A DNA stretch of 5,692 bases from Tannerella sp. (GTDB taxonomy: Bacteria > Bacteroidota > Bacteroidia > Bacteroidales > Tannerellaceae): contig JAISJX010000368.1 of assembly GCA_031261145.1 (NCBI GenBank), forward strand, positions 1 to 5,692, given 5' to 3'. Position 1 is the stretch's first letter, and every line of letters begins with the position of its first letter. Shown in pieces: positions 1 through 5,692 of the stretch. The notes beneath the pieces are model-generated. The model saw only the letters and a list, made by a program, of their open reading frames with translations, did not search any database and was not told the DNA's origin. A program made the position numbers and the translations under genes.

Positions 1-143
1 ATCAACCATCCGAGAAAAGAGTTCAGTTCGTCCACTGTGCCATAGGCTTCCAACCGTGGATGCGTCTTTGAAACGCGCAATCCTCCCACTAAGGATGTTT
101 TGCCTTTATCTCCACCGCCTGTATATAAGGTGCTTTTTTTCAT
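1..143 (-). CDS. PduO-type cob(I)alamin / cob(I)yrinic acid a,c-diamide adenosyltransferase (N-terminal part, cut by window edge)
   Basis: This gene begins at ATG 143-141 and runs off the left edge after 47 complete codons. The visible protein starts [20 protein letters not shown]. The [11 protein letters not shown] stretch (residues 8-18) is the N-terminal ATP-binding motif of the PduO/MMAB family (TGxGDxGxTxL). It is followed by G-x-RV (21-24) and by [11 protein letters not shown] (35-45), also family hallmarks. The family transfers the adenosyl group of ATP to cob(I)alamin, making the coenzyme used for example by methylmalonyl-CoA mutase, and acts in the cytoplasm. The start is fixed by an in-frame TAA five codons upstream. 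It lies 92 bases after the lipoprotein stop on the same strand, and I see no clear promoter or terminator between them, so co-transcription is possible. The family is usually 180-200 residues, so about three quarters is missing. The family call is firm; the EutT and CobA types lack this N-terminus. Confidence 0.93.
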   Translation of the reverse strand, partial: MKKSTLYTGGGDKGKTSLVGGLRVSKTHPRLEAYGTVDELNSFLGWL

Positions 144-235
144 ACGCGAATAACTTTATTTACCACTCCCCTGCTCTTTCTCCAAGACAGAGAAACCCAT
201 TGAGCCGGAAGCAATTTGATTTATCCATAAATTTT

Positions 236-1201
236 TTAACGCCCTGCACCCGGCTGAGGCGTACCGGCCGGATTCAAGATGCTATTCAGATAATATTCTA
301 CATAATCGAATGCTGCATCCTTAATAATCACCGAATGCTTTTTGTCTATCAGATAGAGGGTCGGAACAACCCGCAGGATATAAGTACCCTTTTCGCTAAT
401 CTCATGATTCGGATCAAATCCGCTAATCCATGAGGGCGGCATTTCTTTCTCATGCTTTTTCCATCCTTCTTCGTCCGTGCCGGGATAAATTCCCAGAACG
501 GTTACTCTCTTCTGACCTTGTAATGTTTTGATGACCGTTGATGCGTCAATCCGTTTGATGATTTCCTTACAGTTTCCGCAATCCAGGTTATGGAACATCA
601 CAATGGTGAAATCCGAAGGAATGTTATGCAGCGAACCTTTTGCGCCGGAAACCGTGTTGTAATGGATATTGGCCGCCTCCGTTCCCGGACGGTTCTTCTT
701 CACCTCCTCCAGAATGGCCGCAGGACGTGTTTTGCGCTCGATATTGATACTTCTGGAAGCAATGATTTGTTCCAGTACCGGAATATAAAATTCGTCGTTA
801 CGCATGTTAGAACCGATGTCAAACAGATAATGCTCCATCTGGGTTTGGAAAAAGGCGTATATGGCGGGATTTTTTTCCGACAAATTCATCGTCTGTTTAA
901 GACCGTTGGACGCAACTGCGTAAGAAGCGTAAGGAATTACGGAGAGATAATTTACGATGGCCTGTTCGGTCACATCGGCGGAACTGCCCACAAAGGCCGT
1001 ATCCGTAAAATCGAAAAAATCCCAATAGTGCATAGCCAGATATTCGGCGCGAGCCTGCGGATCTGCATAAATACTGGGGACATCGGCCGTTTTGAATGTT
1101 TTTTTTGTCGCAGGCTTTTGCGGTTTACTCGTACATCCGGCTATCATTACAATGCTCAGCAAACCACACAAAACAGGAGTTAAATGCTTCTTTTTAGACA
1201 T
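236..1201 (-). CDS. DUF5106/thioredoxin-like domain lipoprotein with CGNC motif
   Basis: This complete 321-residue protein has a lipoprotein signal peptide: a KKK basic start, a hydrophobic core at 9-21 and a lipobox IAGC with Cys23. The residues after Cys23 (TSKPQK) are not acidic, so the Bacteroidota surface-export signal is not evident and a periplasm-facing location is likelier (inference). Residues about 40-185 resemble DUF5106, with the aromatic stretch YLAMHYWDFFDF at 54-65. Residues about 186-310 look like a thioredoxin fold: strand FTIVMFHN, then C208-G-N-C211 at the expected active-site position, and VVPT (Pro280) as the likely cis-proline loop. This suggests a thiol-disulfide oxidoreductase of the TlpA/ResA type, but the substrate is unknown. 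The start is fixed by an in-frame TAA five codons upstream. It follows the DUF3868 gene after a 223-base gap full of inverted repeats, so it may be its own transcription unit. The fold and lipoprotein calls are strong; the DUF5106 name is from memory of the family. Confidence 0.85.
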   Translation of the reverse strand: MSKKKHLTPVLCGLLSIVMIAGCTSKPQKPATKKTFKTADVPSIYADPQARAEYLAMHYWDFFDFTDTAFVGSSADVTEQAIVNYLSVIPYASYAVASNGLKQTMNLSEKNPAIYAFFQTQMEHYLFDIGSNMRNDEFYIPVLEQIIASRSINIERKTRPAAILEEVKKNRPGTEAANIHYNTVSGAKGSLHNIPSDFTIVMFHNLDCGNCKEIIKRIDASTVIKTLQGQKRVTVLGIYPGTDEEGWKKHEKEMPPSWISGFDPNHEISEKGTYILRVVPTLYLIDKKHSVIIKDAAFDYVEYYLNSILNPAGTPQPGAGR

Positions 1202-1239
1202 AGTTATCTTTAGTTATAAATATTCGTCTTTTTATATCT

Positions 1240-1258
1240 AACGGATAAGTAGTCCGTT
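1240..1258. repeat. Inverted repeat upstream of the lipoprotein gene
   Basis: A perfect 6-base dyad, AACGGA / TCCGTT, flanks a 7-base spacer and is centred about 48 bases upstream of the lipoprotein ATG at 1201. Its place in the promoter or leader would suit an operator or an mRNA hairpin. The symmetry is seen directly; any function is inference, and a dyad this short can occur by chance. Confidence 0.35.
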
Positions 1259-1275
1259 TATTATATATGAAAACC

Positions 1276-1305
1276 AAAAAATCGGGATTTTTCTCACTCA
1301 ACCCC
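1276..1305 (-). terminator. Possible intrinsic terminator after the DUF3575-DUF3868 operon
   Basis: Read on the minus strand, GGGGTT (1305-1300) can pair with AATCCC (1289-1284) through one G-U wobble and a 10-base loop. Two bases later a run of six T follows (1281-1276). It lies about 120 bases beyond the DUF3868 stop. The stem is short, and part of it can instead pair with an upstream segment at 1366-1373, so this call is tentative. Confidence 0.35.
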
Positions 1306-1342
1306 CTGTTTTAAAATCTCTATTTACCGGAGCAAATATCGG

Positions 1343-1382
1343 TTTCAAAATTTATCACCTTCGCTATCCCGATCTTTTGAAA
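1343..1382. repeat. 8-base inverted repeat in the gap between DUF3868 and lipoprotein genes
   Basis: TTTCAAAA (1343-1350) and TTTTGAAA (1375-1382) are perfect inverted copies separated by 24 bases. The intervening loop contains ATCCCGAT (1366-1373), which has its own perfect inverted partner ATCGGGAT at 1281-1288. The pairings are seen directly. Whether they form in RNA is unknown, since the main stem is AT-rich. Confidence 0.35.
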
Positions 1383-1397
1383 TTCTCATATCTCTTT

Positions 1398-1418
1398 ATA
1401 TATTGTCAATCAATATAT
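1398..1418. repeat. AT-rich inverted repeat just after the DUF3868 stop
   Basis: ATATATTG and CAATATAT form a perfect 8-base dyad around a 5-base loop, starting 6 bases past the DUF3868 stop codon. On the minus strand it is followed by AAAGAG rather than a T run, so it is not a classical terminator. It could be an mRNA 3'-end stabilising hairpin or chance symmetry in AT-rich DNA. Confidence 0.35.
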
Positions 1419-1424
1419 TATTCG

Positions 1425-3005
1425 TTATCTTTTCTTTGTCGTTGAAGACGCCTTTGTATTCGCAGGCACCTTTGTATTTTTTGATGTCGTCGTCGCCCTC
1501 TTTGCATTTGGATCCGAAGCGCGTTTCTTCTGCAACTCTCTCAAGTTGTGTGTCGCTTCTTCCAAACCGGCAGCTTGCGCTTTCTTCAGGAAGACTTCCG
1601 CATCAGCATATTTACCTTCTAACGTATAGAGCACGCCTACACAGTTTGAATATTCGGCTGTTTGTTTGTTCTTTACCTTCATCAGATATTCCCTGGCCCC
1701 TTCGGTATCGCCTTCCGACAAAGCAGCGGCTGCGCCGTTCAGGTTCGCAATGTCATTTCCGGGGAAGTAACGTTGCGCCGTAATTAATGTTTCATTAAAT
1801 TCGGAACTACCCTTAGGATACGTCTGCGCTACCTGATACATTTCATTTTGGCTGAGCAACTTCGGATTCTTGCGAATTTGTTCTTTTCCTTCGTTCAACG
1901 TATAGTTACGTACCGTATAATTAATCTGGCAATCCACGCGACGCAATTTCGGATAGATGTCGCGGAAGATCTTTTTGTATGGAGCGCCGCCGCCGACTTT
2001 CTTTATCAGTTCTTCGCGGTTGTCCAAATCGGGCACCGTATTGATGATCCGCATGATTTCATTTCTGTTTGCTACCGGATAGGCTATCAGGTATTTCTTC
2101 AGACCTTCCCAGTCTTCACCACCGACACCGGTTTGGTACAGGCTCGGCGAAATCGTACTCATCTTGGCGAAATATTCGCGCATGGCTTGTGCACGCTGAT
2201 TGGAGAGGTCAAAGTTAAACCCTTGCGAACTTTCGGGTGAAGCGTAACCACGCATCTCCACTCTGTTTACGGTGATATCCGGATTGCTTGCAATCATCAC
2301 GATCATTTGATTGATCTTTTCCAGTTCCTGACGGTTATTGCGGAAATTAGGAACGATTTGCGAATTACCGCGCGGGAAGTCCAGATAGGCTTCGCCGATT
2401 TCAAAACGTTGCTTTACGGGTTCCTGTTCCGGAACAATGTACGTGAATGCCGGACGGATATCGTATTCTTCTGCAACCAGCGGTTCTTTCTTTTCTTTAG
2501 CAATTGTTTTTTTCAGCACCGCCGTATTTTTCAATTCGCCGCAACATTCATACGTTTCTTCCCGCAAATTGATGGTCGCTTTGTCCATCCAACTGCTATA
2601 AGGTACGGAAACCAAATAGGGATAGTGTACGTTTCTTCTATATTTCTCGACGGCATAAATTTCGGGCGCTTTTTGCCCTTCCGGGACACGTGACAATTCC
2701 ACCGGCTGTCCGCTTAACTGTTCTTCCCGGTAGTCGGCTTTATAACGTCTCCCGCCTTTAATAATCATTTGCGGTAATTCCAACTGCCTGCTACCCGATA
2801 CAAGGATGGGCGTATAAACTTTGCTTTCATTTGATCCGACACGAAGTTGGCTCATATCGAAATCCAGTTCCACTCTCATTTTGCTTCCTTTTTGTCCCAG
2901 ACTCTTGGGAACAAAAAACTTGGTATTTTCAATTTCCTGCGCCTGAACGGCAAAACTAATCGCTGATACAATTAAAATCAGATAACACCATCTATTCTTT
3001 TTCAT
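1425..3005 (-). CDS. DUF3868 domain protein with OmpA-like domain and TPR-like C-terminus
   Basis: This complete 526-residue exported protein has a signal peptide at about 1-22 (cleavage likely after VQA). Residues about 23-140 match my memory of the DUF3868 N-terminal domain. An OmpA-like region spans roughly 203-365, with GYAS at 253-256 and N264-x-x-LSNQRA at 264-272, recalling the N-x-x-LS-x-x-RA peptidoglycan-binding signature. Arg271 is kept, but the acidic residue of the usual G-H-T-D is replaced (G-Y-A-S). Residues about 385-495 look helical and TPR-like (for example the repeat-like stretch around 452-478), and the last 30 residues are rich in Thr, Lys, Ser and Ala. Cys154-Cys155 are adjacent. 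It is probably a periplasmic or outer-membrane-associated envelope protein. It is the second gene of an operon, 19 bases after the DUF3575 gene, with a good Shine-Dalgarno before its ATG. Such pairs often lie beside Mfa/Fim-type fimbrial genes, but none is visible here, so a role in fimbriae is unproven. Confidence 0.85.
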   Translation of the reverse strand: MKKNRWCYLILIVSAISFAVQAQEIENTKFFVPKSLGQKGSKMRVELDFDMSQLRVGSNESKVYTPILVSGSRQLELPQMIIKGGRRYKADYREEQLSGQPVELSRVPEGQKAPEIYAVEKYRRNVHYPYLVSVPYSSWMDKATINLREETYECCGELKNTAVLKKTIAKEKKEPLVAEEYDIRPAFTYIVPEQEPVKQRFEIGEAYLDFPRGNSQIVPNFRNNRQELEKINQMIVMIASNPDITVNRVEMRGYASPESSQGFNFDLSNQRAQAMREYFAKMSTISPSLYQTGVGGEDWEGLKKYLIAYPVANRNEIMRIINTVPDLDNREELIKKVGGGAPYKKIFRDIYPKLRRVDCQINYTVRNYTLNEGKEQIRKNPKLLSQNEMYQVAQTYPKGSSEFNETLITAQRYFPGNDIANLNGAAAALSEGDTEGAREYLMKVKNKQTAEYSNCVGVLYTLEGKYADAEVFLKKAQAAGLEEATHNLRELQKKRASDPNAKRATTTSKNTKVPANTKASSTTKKR

Positions 3006-3013
3006 ATTCCGGT

Positions 3014-3019
3014 CTCCTT
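3014..3019 (-). promoter_or_regulatory. Shine-Dalgarno sequence of the DUF3868 gene
   Basis: On the minus strand AAGGAG sits 8 bases upstream of the ATG at 3005, inside the 19-base gap after the DUF3575 stop. It is a near-ideal match to the anti-Shine-Dalgarno end of 16S rRNA and supports this start codon. It stands out because Bacteroidota genes usually lack strong Shine-Dalgarno sites. Confidence 0.6.
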
Positions 3020-3024
3020 TTTCT

Positions 3025-3726
3025 TTATTTAAGCATGAACACGGCTGAAACCGCTAATTTTGTTGGTCCAAAATAATGCATATATTTACTGGCTTCCTTT
3101 TGACTGCAATCCTGACAATCATATTTGTCATAACTCAGATAAACATATCCGACGCCAAGCGTAAAATCAAGACTGAAACGATTTCCGAGTATCCAGTGAT
3201 ATCCGTAAGAAGCGCCTGCGCCTGCCAACCAACCGTCAAAACGTTTGTGTTGTATTCCGTCATAAACATGATAATACATCCTGCTTTCGTCGGTATATTC
3301 TCCTTTACGACTACCCTGTTCTCCGTTTTCAACGACATAACCGTCGGCAAAACCATCCGGCAAGAAACTAAGTCCCCCTACATTATATTTAGCATAATGC
3401 GCATGTACACCGAAATAATGGCCATTGAATTTATCGCATAGCCAATAGCGGAGTTCAGGCTGTATCATGAAATGCTGAAATTTGCCGTCATGGCTCTGGT
3501 CCGGATCCACTTCTCCGGTGGTCGCATCTACTACCGTTTGCGGGAATGTCCATGGATTGTAGTTTCCACTGATATCAAGCGTCCATTTGTTGGACAATGC
3601 GAATTCAACGCCAAGATTAATCGTCGTCGTTGCATCATATAAAATATTGCTTTTTACAGCAAAATTTTGGCTGTAGCTTTTCGTAGCTATGAAGCACACA
3701 CACAGTAATAATATCCACTTTTTCAT
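3025..3726 (-). CDS. DUF3575 family outer-membrane beta-barrel-like protein
   Basis: This is a complete 233-residue protein from ATG 3726. A GTG two codons upstream (3732) is possible but less likely, because the ATG gives the typical start MKKWILLL. The signal peptide spans about 1-19 (SYS before Gln20). The mature N-terminus NFAVKSNILYDATTTINLGVE fits the DUF3575 pattern of a first beta-strand ending in a conserved K-x-N-x-LYDA-type motif. Alternating hydrophobic and aromatic strands follow (WTLDISGNYNPW, MIQPELRYWL, YFGVHAHYA, GAGASYGYHW, FSLDFTLGVGYVYLSYD). The C-terminus has a C204-Q-D-C207 pair, FGPTK (219-223) and a final strand. This indicates a small outer-membrane barrel of unknown function. 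It is the first gene of an operon with the DUF3868 gene, preceded by a 300-base gap with a possible promoter. The family assignment rests on recognition and composition, not on a search. Confidence 0.87.
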   Translation of the reverse strand: MKKWILLLCVCFIATKSYSQNFAVKSNILYDATTTINLGVEFALSNKWTLDISGNYNPWTFPQTVVDATTGEVDPDQSHDGKFQHFMIQPELRYWLCDKFNGHYFGVHAHYAKYNVGGLSFLPDGFADGYVVENGEQGSRKGEYTDESRMYYHVYDGIQHKRFDGWLAGAGASYGYHWILGNRFSLDFTLGVGYVYLSYDKYDCQDCSQKEASKYMHYFGPTKLAVSAVFMLK

Positions 3727-3804
3727 ATTCACATCTTTTAACTAAATAAGGACTCTGCTTTGTCGGTTTTCCCTGTAAAAACAGAAATCTTTTCTTTTAC
3801 TTCA

Positions 3805-3812
3805 CAAAGATG
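3805..3812 (-). promoter_or_regulatory. Possible Bacteroidota-type -7 promoter element for the DUF3575-DUF3868 operon
   Basis: On the minus strand CATCTTTG matches the Bacteroidota primary sigma -7 consensus TAnnTTTG at five of six defined positions. It lies 78 bases upstream of the DUF3575 ATG and downstream of the kinase terminator, which is the expected place. I see no convincing TTG at -33, so the call is weak. Confidence 0.4.
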
Positions 3813-3840
3813 CACCTTTAATTCTAATAATGTTCATTTT

Positions 3841-3867
3841 AAATAATAAAAGTCCTTAAAAAAGGAC
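3841..3867 (-). terminator. Probable intrinsic terminator of the nucleoside kinase gene
   Basis: On the minus strand GTCCTT and AAGGAC form a perfect 6-base stem with a TTTT loop (3867-3852), followed directly by the T-rich tract TTTTATTATTT (3851-3841). It lies 159 bases beyond the kinase stop and before the next gene's likely promoter. The rest of the 300-base gap (3727-4026) is AT-rich, and I see no gene or known RNA family in it. Confidence 0.55.
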
Positions 3868-4026
3868 AAAATAGGGGGATTATTGTACAAAACCACCTTT
3901 TTTTAGCAAAAATTACCCGTTTGAGCGTCATTTTTTACTTTAATCAATCCATTTTATTGTTTCTGCAATCAGTTATTTAATCGAAATTGGTTAAAGTTAT
4001 AATTTTATGCAAAATCGACAAATATT

Positions 4027-5692
4027 TTAGTATTTAAAGTTTCCACCGCCCAAAAATTCCCTCAATAAGGATGAAGCGGGAAGCTCTTCCAAGGGGATAT
4101 AGTTAAAGTATCGCAGGAAGCGGAGCAGTCTATATGCCTCTGCATTCTCATCATCCATCTCGCGCATTTCGCTCAGAATCGGTTCGACGAATTTGCGCAA
4201 TACCGCCATTTCGTAAATCATGGCGCTGTTGAACATGGCATCGGCATTCTCCTGATACGGGAAAACCCACTTATCTTCACCTTTGCGTACGCGCGGCCAC
4301 ATAGCGATGGTTTCTTTGGCCGAATATCCCCGCGAGCGATAGTCGCGGATGATTCGACGCAGTAAACGGTTGTCGGTTGTCGGAATCCAGTTGTGCCCGT
4401 CCAATGAAATCGTCGTTAGCGCCGAAACATAGACACGGTAAATATAGTTAGACGGCACTTTGGTCATCAATTCAGGGTTCAGCCCATGAATACCTTCCAA
4501 AATCAAGATGGAGTTTTCCTTTAACCTCAGCTTCTCTCCCCTGTAAATGCGTTTTCCCGTTTCAAAGTTGAACGAAGGAATTTCGATCTCTTCCCCGGAA
4601 ATCAGTTTCTGCATATCGCTGTCGAAATAAGGCAAGTCTATGGCATACAGGGATTCAAAGTCATAAGCGCCCGTTTCATCCTTAGGCGTATCTTCCCGGT
4701 TGAGGTAATAATCATCCATCGAGACGCCGACCGGAAATAACCCGTTTGTTATCAATTGTACCTGCAAACGCTTGCAAAACGTAGTCTTTCCCGACGACGA
4801 CGGCCCGGAAATCAACACTACCCGCACTCCGCCATTTTGGTAACGCACGGCGATTTCTTCGGCAATTTTCGCAATTTGCTTTTCCTGCATGGCTTCCGAC
4901 ACCATCACAATCTGCGACGCCTGTCCGTCGGCAACCGCACGATTCAAGTCGCCAACATACCTTAAATCATAAATGCGCTGCCAATCCCGGTAGTCTTTGA
5001 ACGCCTTAAACATCTTATCCTGCTGGACAATAGGTTCCAATCGGCTCGGATCGTCCCGCCGCGGGACCTGTAATAAAACGCCGTTTTCGTAAGAAACCAA
5101 ATCAAATAAATGGATATAACCGGACGAAGGCGTCAGACATTCGTAAAAATAGTCGATATAGCCTTCCACTTCATAATAAGAGGTATAGGCCATTCCGGCA
5201 GTCTCAATAAGCAACGCTATCTCGTCCATATCATGCCGGTGAAACAAGTCGATGGCGTCGGATGTACGAATGGTTTTCAAGATAAATGGAATATCCGCAT
5301 CAATAATCTCCTGCATCCGCTGCTTGATTTTCTGAACATCTTCCGGCAAGACAGGCCGGCGATCTTCAAATTCGCAGAAATATCCTTTCGACACAGCATG
5401 TTTTATCACAAATTCCGCCGGATGATAAATATCATCGACCGCTTTTGAGAGGATGAAACAGAGTGAATGGACATACGTCCGGAAGCCGGAGATATGCGGA
5501 TAATCGACGAATTCAACGTCTTTCGGCGTCCAGCAACGATAATCCAACCCTTCGATACGCTGATTGACACACGCACTCATCGGACGATAGCGAAGCGGTT
5601 TTCCTGCATACTCATAGATCTCATTCAGCGTGGAACCGATCGGGACATTGACGGAGGCGTCATTGTTTTTACAATAAATGGTAATAGTCTCA
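4027..5692 (-). CDS. Nucleoside kinase (uridine kinase/PRK family) with N-terminal TGS/ThrRS-like module, 5' end outside window
   Basis: The frame is open from the right edge to TAA 4029-4027, giving 554 visible residues. The Met at 5580 is internal: 37 in-frame residues precede it (ETITIYCKNNDASVNVPIGS at the start) and look like the ubiquitin-like TGS fold of threonyl-tRNA synthetase. Numbered from that Met, about 28-220 resembles the ThrRS second additional domain region of these fusions. The P-loop kinase follows: Walker A GPSSSGKT (259-266), MDDYY (288-292, likely catalytic Asp), YDFESLYAIDL (306-316), EGIHGLNPEL (362-371, Walker B-like) and TDNRLLRRIIRD (402-413, lid region). The family phosphorylates a nucleoside such as uridine or cytidine with ATP or GTP, but the substrate cannot be read here. 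It is cytoplasmic. Only a few N-terminal residues should be missing. It is a separate unit from the next gene, given the 300-base gap with a terminator. The kinase call is firm; the N-terminal module's role is unknown. Confidence 0.92.
   Translation of the reverse strand, partial: ETITIYCKNNDASVNVPIGSTLNEIYEYAGKPLRYRPMSACVNQRIEGLDYRCWTPKDVEFVDYPHISGFRTYVHSLCFILSKAVDDIYHPAEFVIKHAVSKGYFCEFEDRRPVLPEDVQKIKQRMQEIIDADIPFILKTIRTSDAIDLFHRHDMDEIALLIETAGMAYTSYYEVEGYIDYFYECLTPSSGYIHLFDLVSYENGVLLQVPRRDDPSRLEPIVQQDKMFKAFKDYRDWQRIYDLRYVGDLNRAVADGQASQIVMVSEAMQEKQIAKIAEEIAVRYQNGGVRVVLISGPSSSGKTTFCKRLQVQLITNGLFPVGVSMDDYYLNREDTPKDETGAYDFESLYAIDLPYFDSDMQKLISGEEIEIPSFNFETGKRIYRGEKLRLKENSILILEGIHGLNPELMTKVPSNYIYRVYVSALTTISLDGHNWIPTTDNRLLRRIIRDYRSRGYSAKETIAMWPRVRKGEDKWVFPYQENADAMFNSAMIYEMAVLRKFVEPILSEMREMDDENAEAYRLLRFLRYFNYIPLEELPASSLLREFLGGGNFKY

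Noticed and set aside
144..235. Cobalamin riboswitch before the adenosyltransferase gene
   Set aside because: The gap is only 92 bases, too short for a cobalamin riboswitch, and no B12-box-like conserved core is visible.
56..433. Open frame on the plus strand of 125 codons
   Set aside because: It lies antisense to the adenosyltransferase start and the lipoprotein 3' end, both of which have clear protein motifs, and its own translation has no recognisable domain or signal.
590..1183. Open frame on the plus strand of 197 codons
   Set aside because: It is entirely antisense to the lipoprotein gene, whose lipobox and CGNC motif show the minus strand is coding. The plus-strand translation is rich in Arg and Cys with no family likeness.
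1403..2693. Three plus-strand open frames (1403-1783, 1848-2240, 2307-2693)
   Set aside because: They are antisense to the DUF3868 gene and look like shadow frames, with no domain, plausible start context or operon logic.
3076..3441. Plus-strand frame of 121 codons and a minus-strand frame at 3135-3356
   Set aside because: Both overlap the DUF3575 gene in other frames. The hydrophobic start of the plus frame mirrors beta-strand codons rather than a real membrane segment.
3868..4026. Small RNA gene or riboswitch in the gap downstream of the kinase
   Set aside because: The stretch is AT-rich with no strong stem or recognised RNA motif besides the terminator hairpin next to it.
4756..5448. Plus-strand frames at 4756-4965 and 5110-5448
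   Set aside because: They lie opposite the nucleoside kinase, including its Walker A region, and show no recognisable protein features.

Overview
The window looks like chromosomal DNA from a member of the Bacteroidales (Bacteroides or Parabacteroides type). The support is the DUF3575/DUF3868 gene pair, a DUF5106-type thioredoxin-like lipoprotein, AT-rich intergenic regions around moderate-GC genes, and a possible Bacteroidota-type -7 promoter element. The genus cannot be fixed from the sequence alone. All five genes lie on the minus strand, so transcription runs from right to left.

Layout in transcription order: (1) 5692-4027 is a P-loop nucleoside kinase (uridine kinase/phosphoribulokinase family) fused to an N-terminal TGS/ThrRS-like module. 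Its 5' end lies beyond the right edge, and the reading frame stays open upstream of the first visible Met. (2) 4026-3727 is a 300-base gap holding a probable intrinsic terminator for the kinase (3841-3867), followed by a possible promoter (-7 box at 3805-3812) for the next unit. (3) 3726-3025 is a DUF3575 outer-membrane beta-barrel-like protein. It is followed after 19 bases by (4) 3005-1425, a DUF3868 protein with an OmpA-like domain and a TPR-like C-terminal region. The pair is almost certainly one operon. (5) 1424-1202 is a 223-base gap rich in inverted repeats, including a terminator-like hairpin. (6) 1201-236 is a DUF5106/thioredoxin-like lipoprotein with a CGNC active-site motif. (7) 143-1 is the first 47 codons of a PduO-type cob(I)alamin adenosyltransferase, cut by the left edge.

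How the genes may work together: the kinase and the adenosyltransferase are cytoplasmic housekeeping enzymes (nucleotide salvage, cobalamin activation). The three middle genes encode exported envelope proteins. DUF3575 and DUF3868 genes commonly travel together, often beside Mfa/Fim-type fimbrial genes, but no fimbrillin gene is visible here. The thioredoxin-like lipoprotein lies directly downstream of two exported proteins that each contain paired cysteines, so a redox link is conceivable but speculative.

I found no mobile element, CRISPR array, tRNA or rRNA, and no clear sign of a new defence or mobile system. The points most worth a second look are the incomplete edge genes, the orphan DUF3575-DUF3868 pair, and the cluster of competing inverted repeats at 1240-1418.
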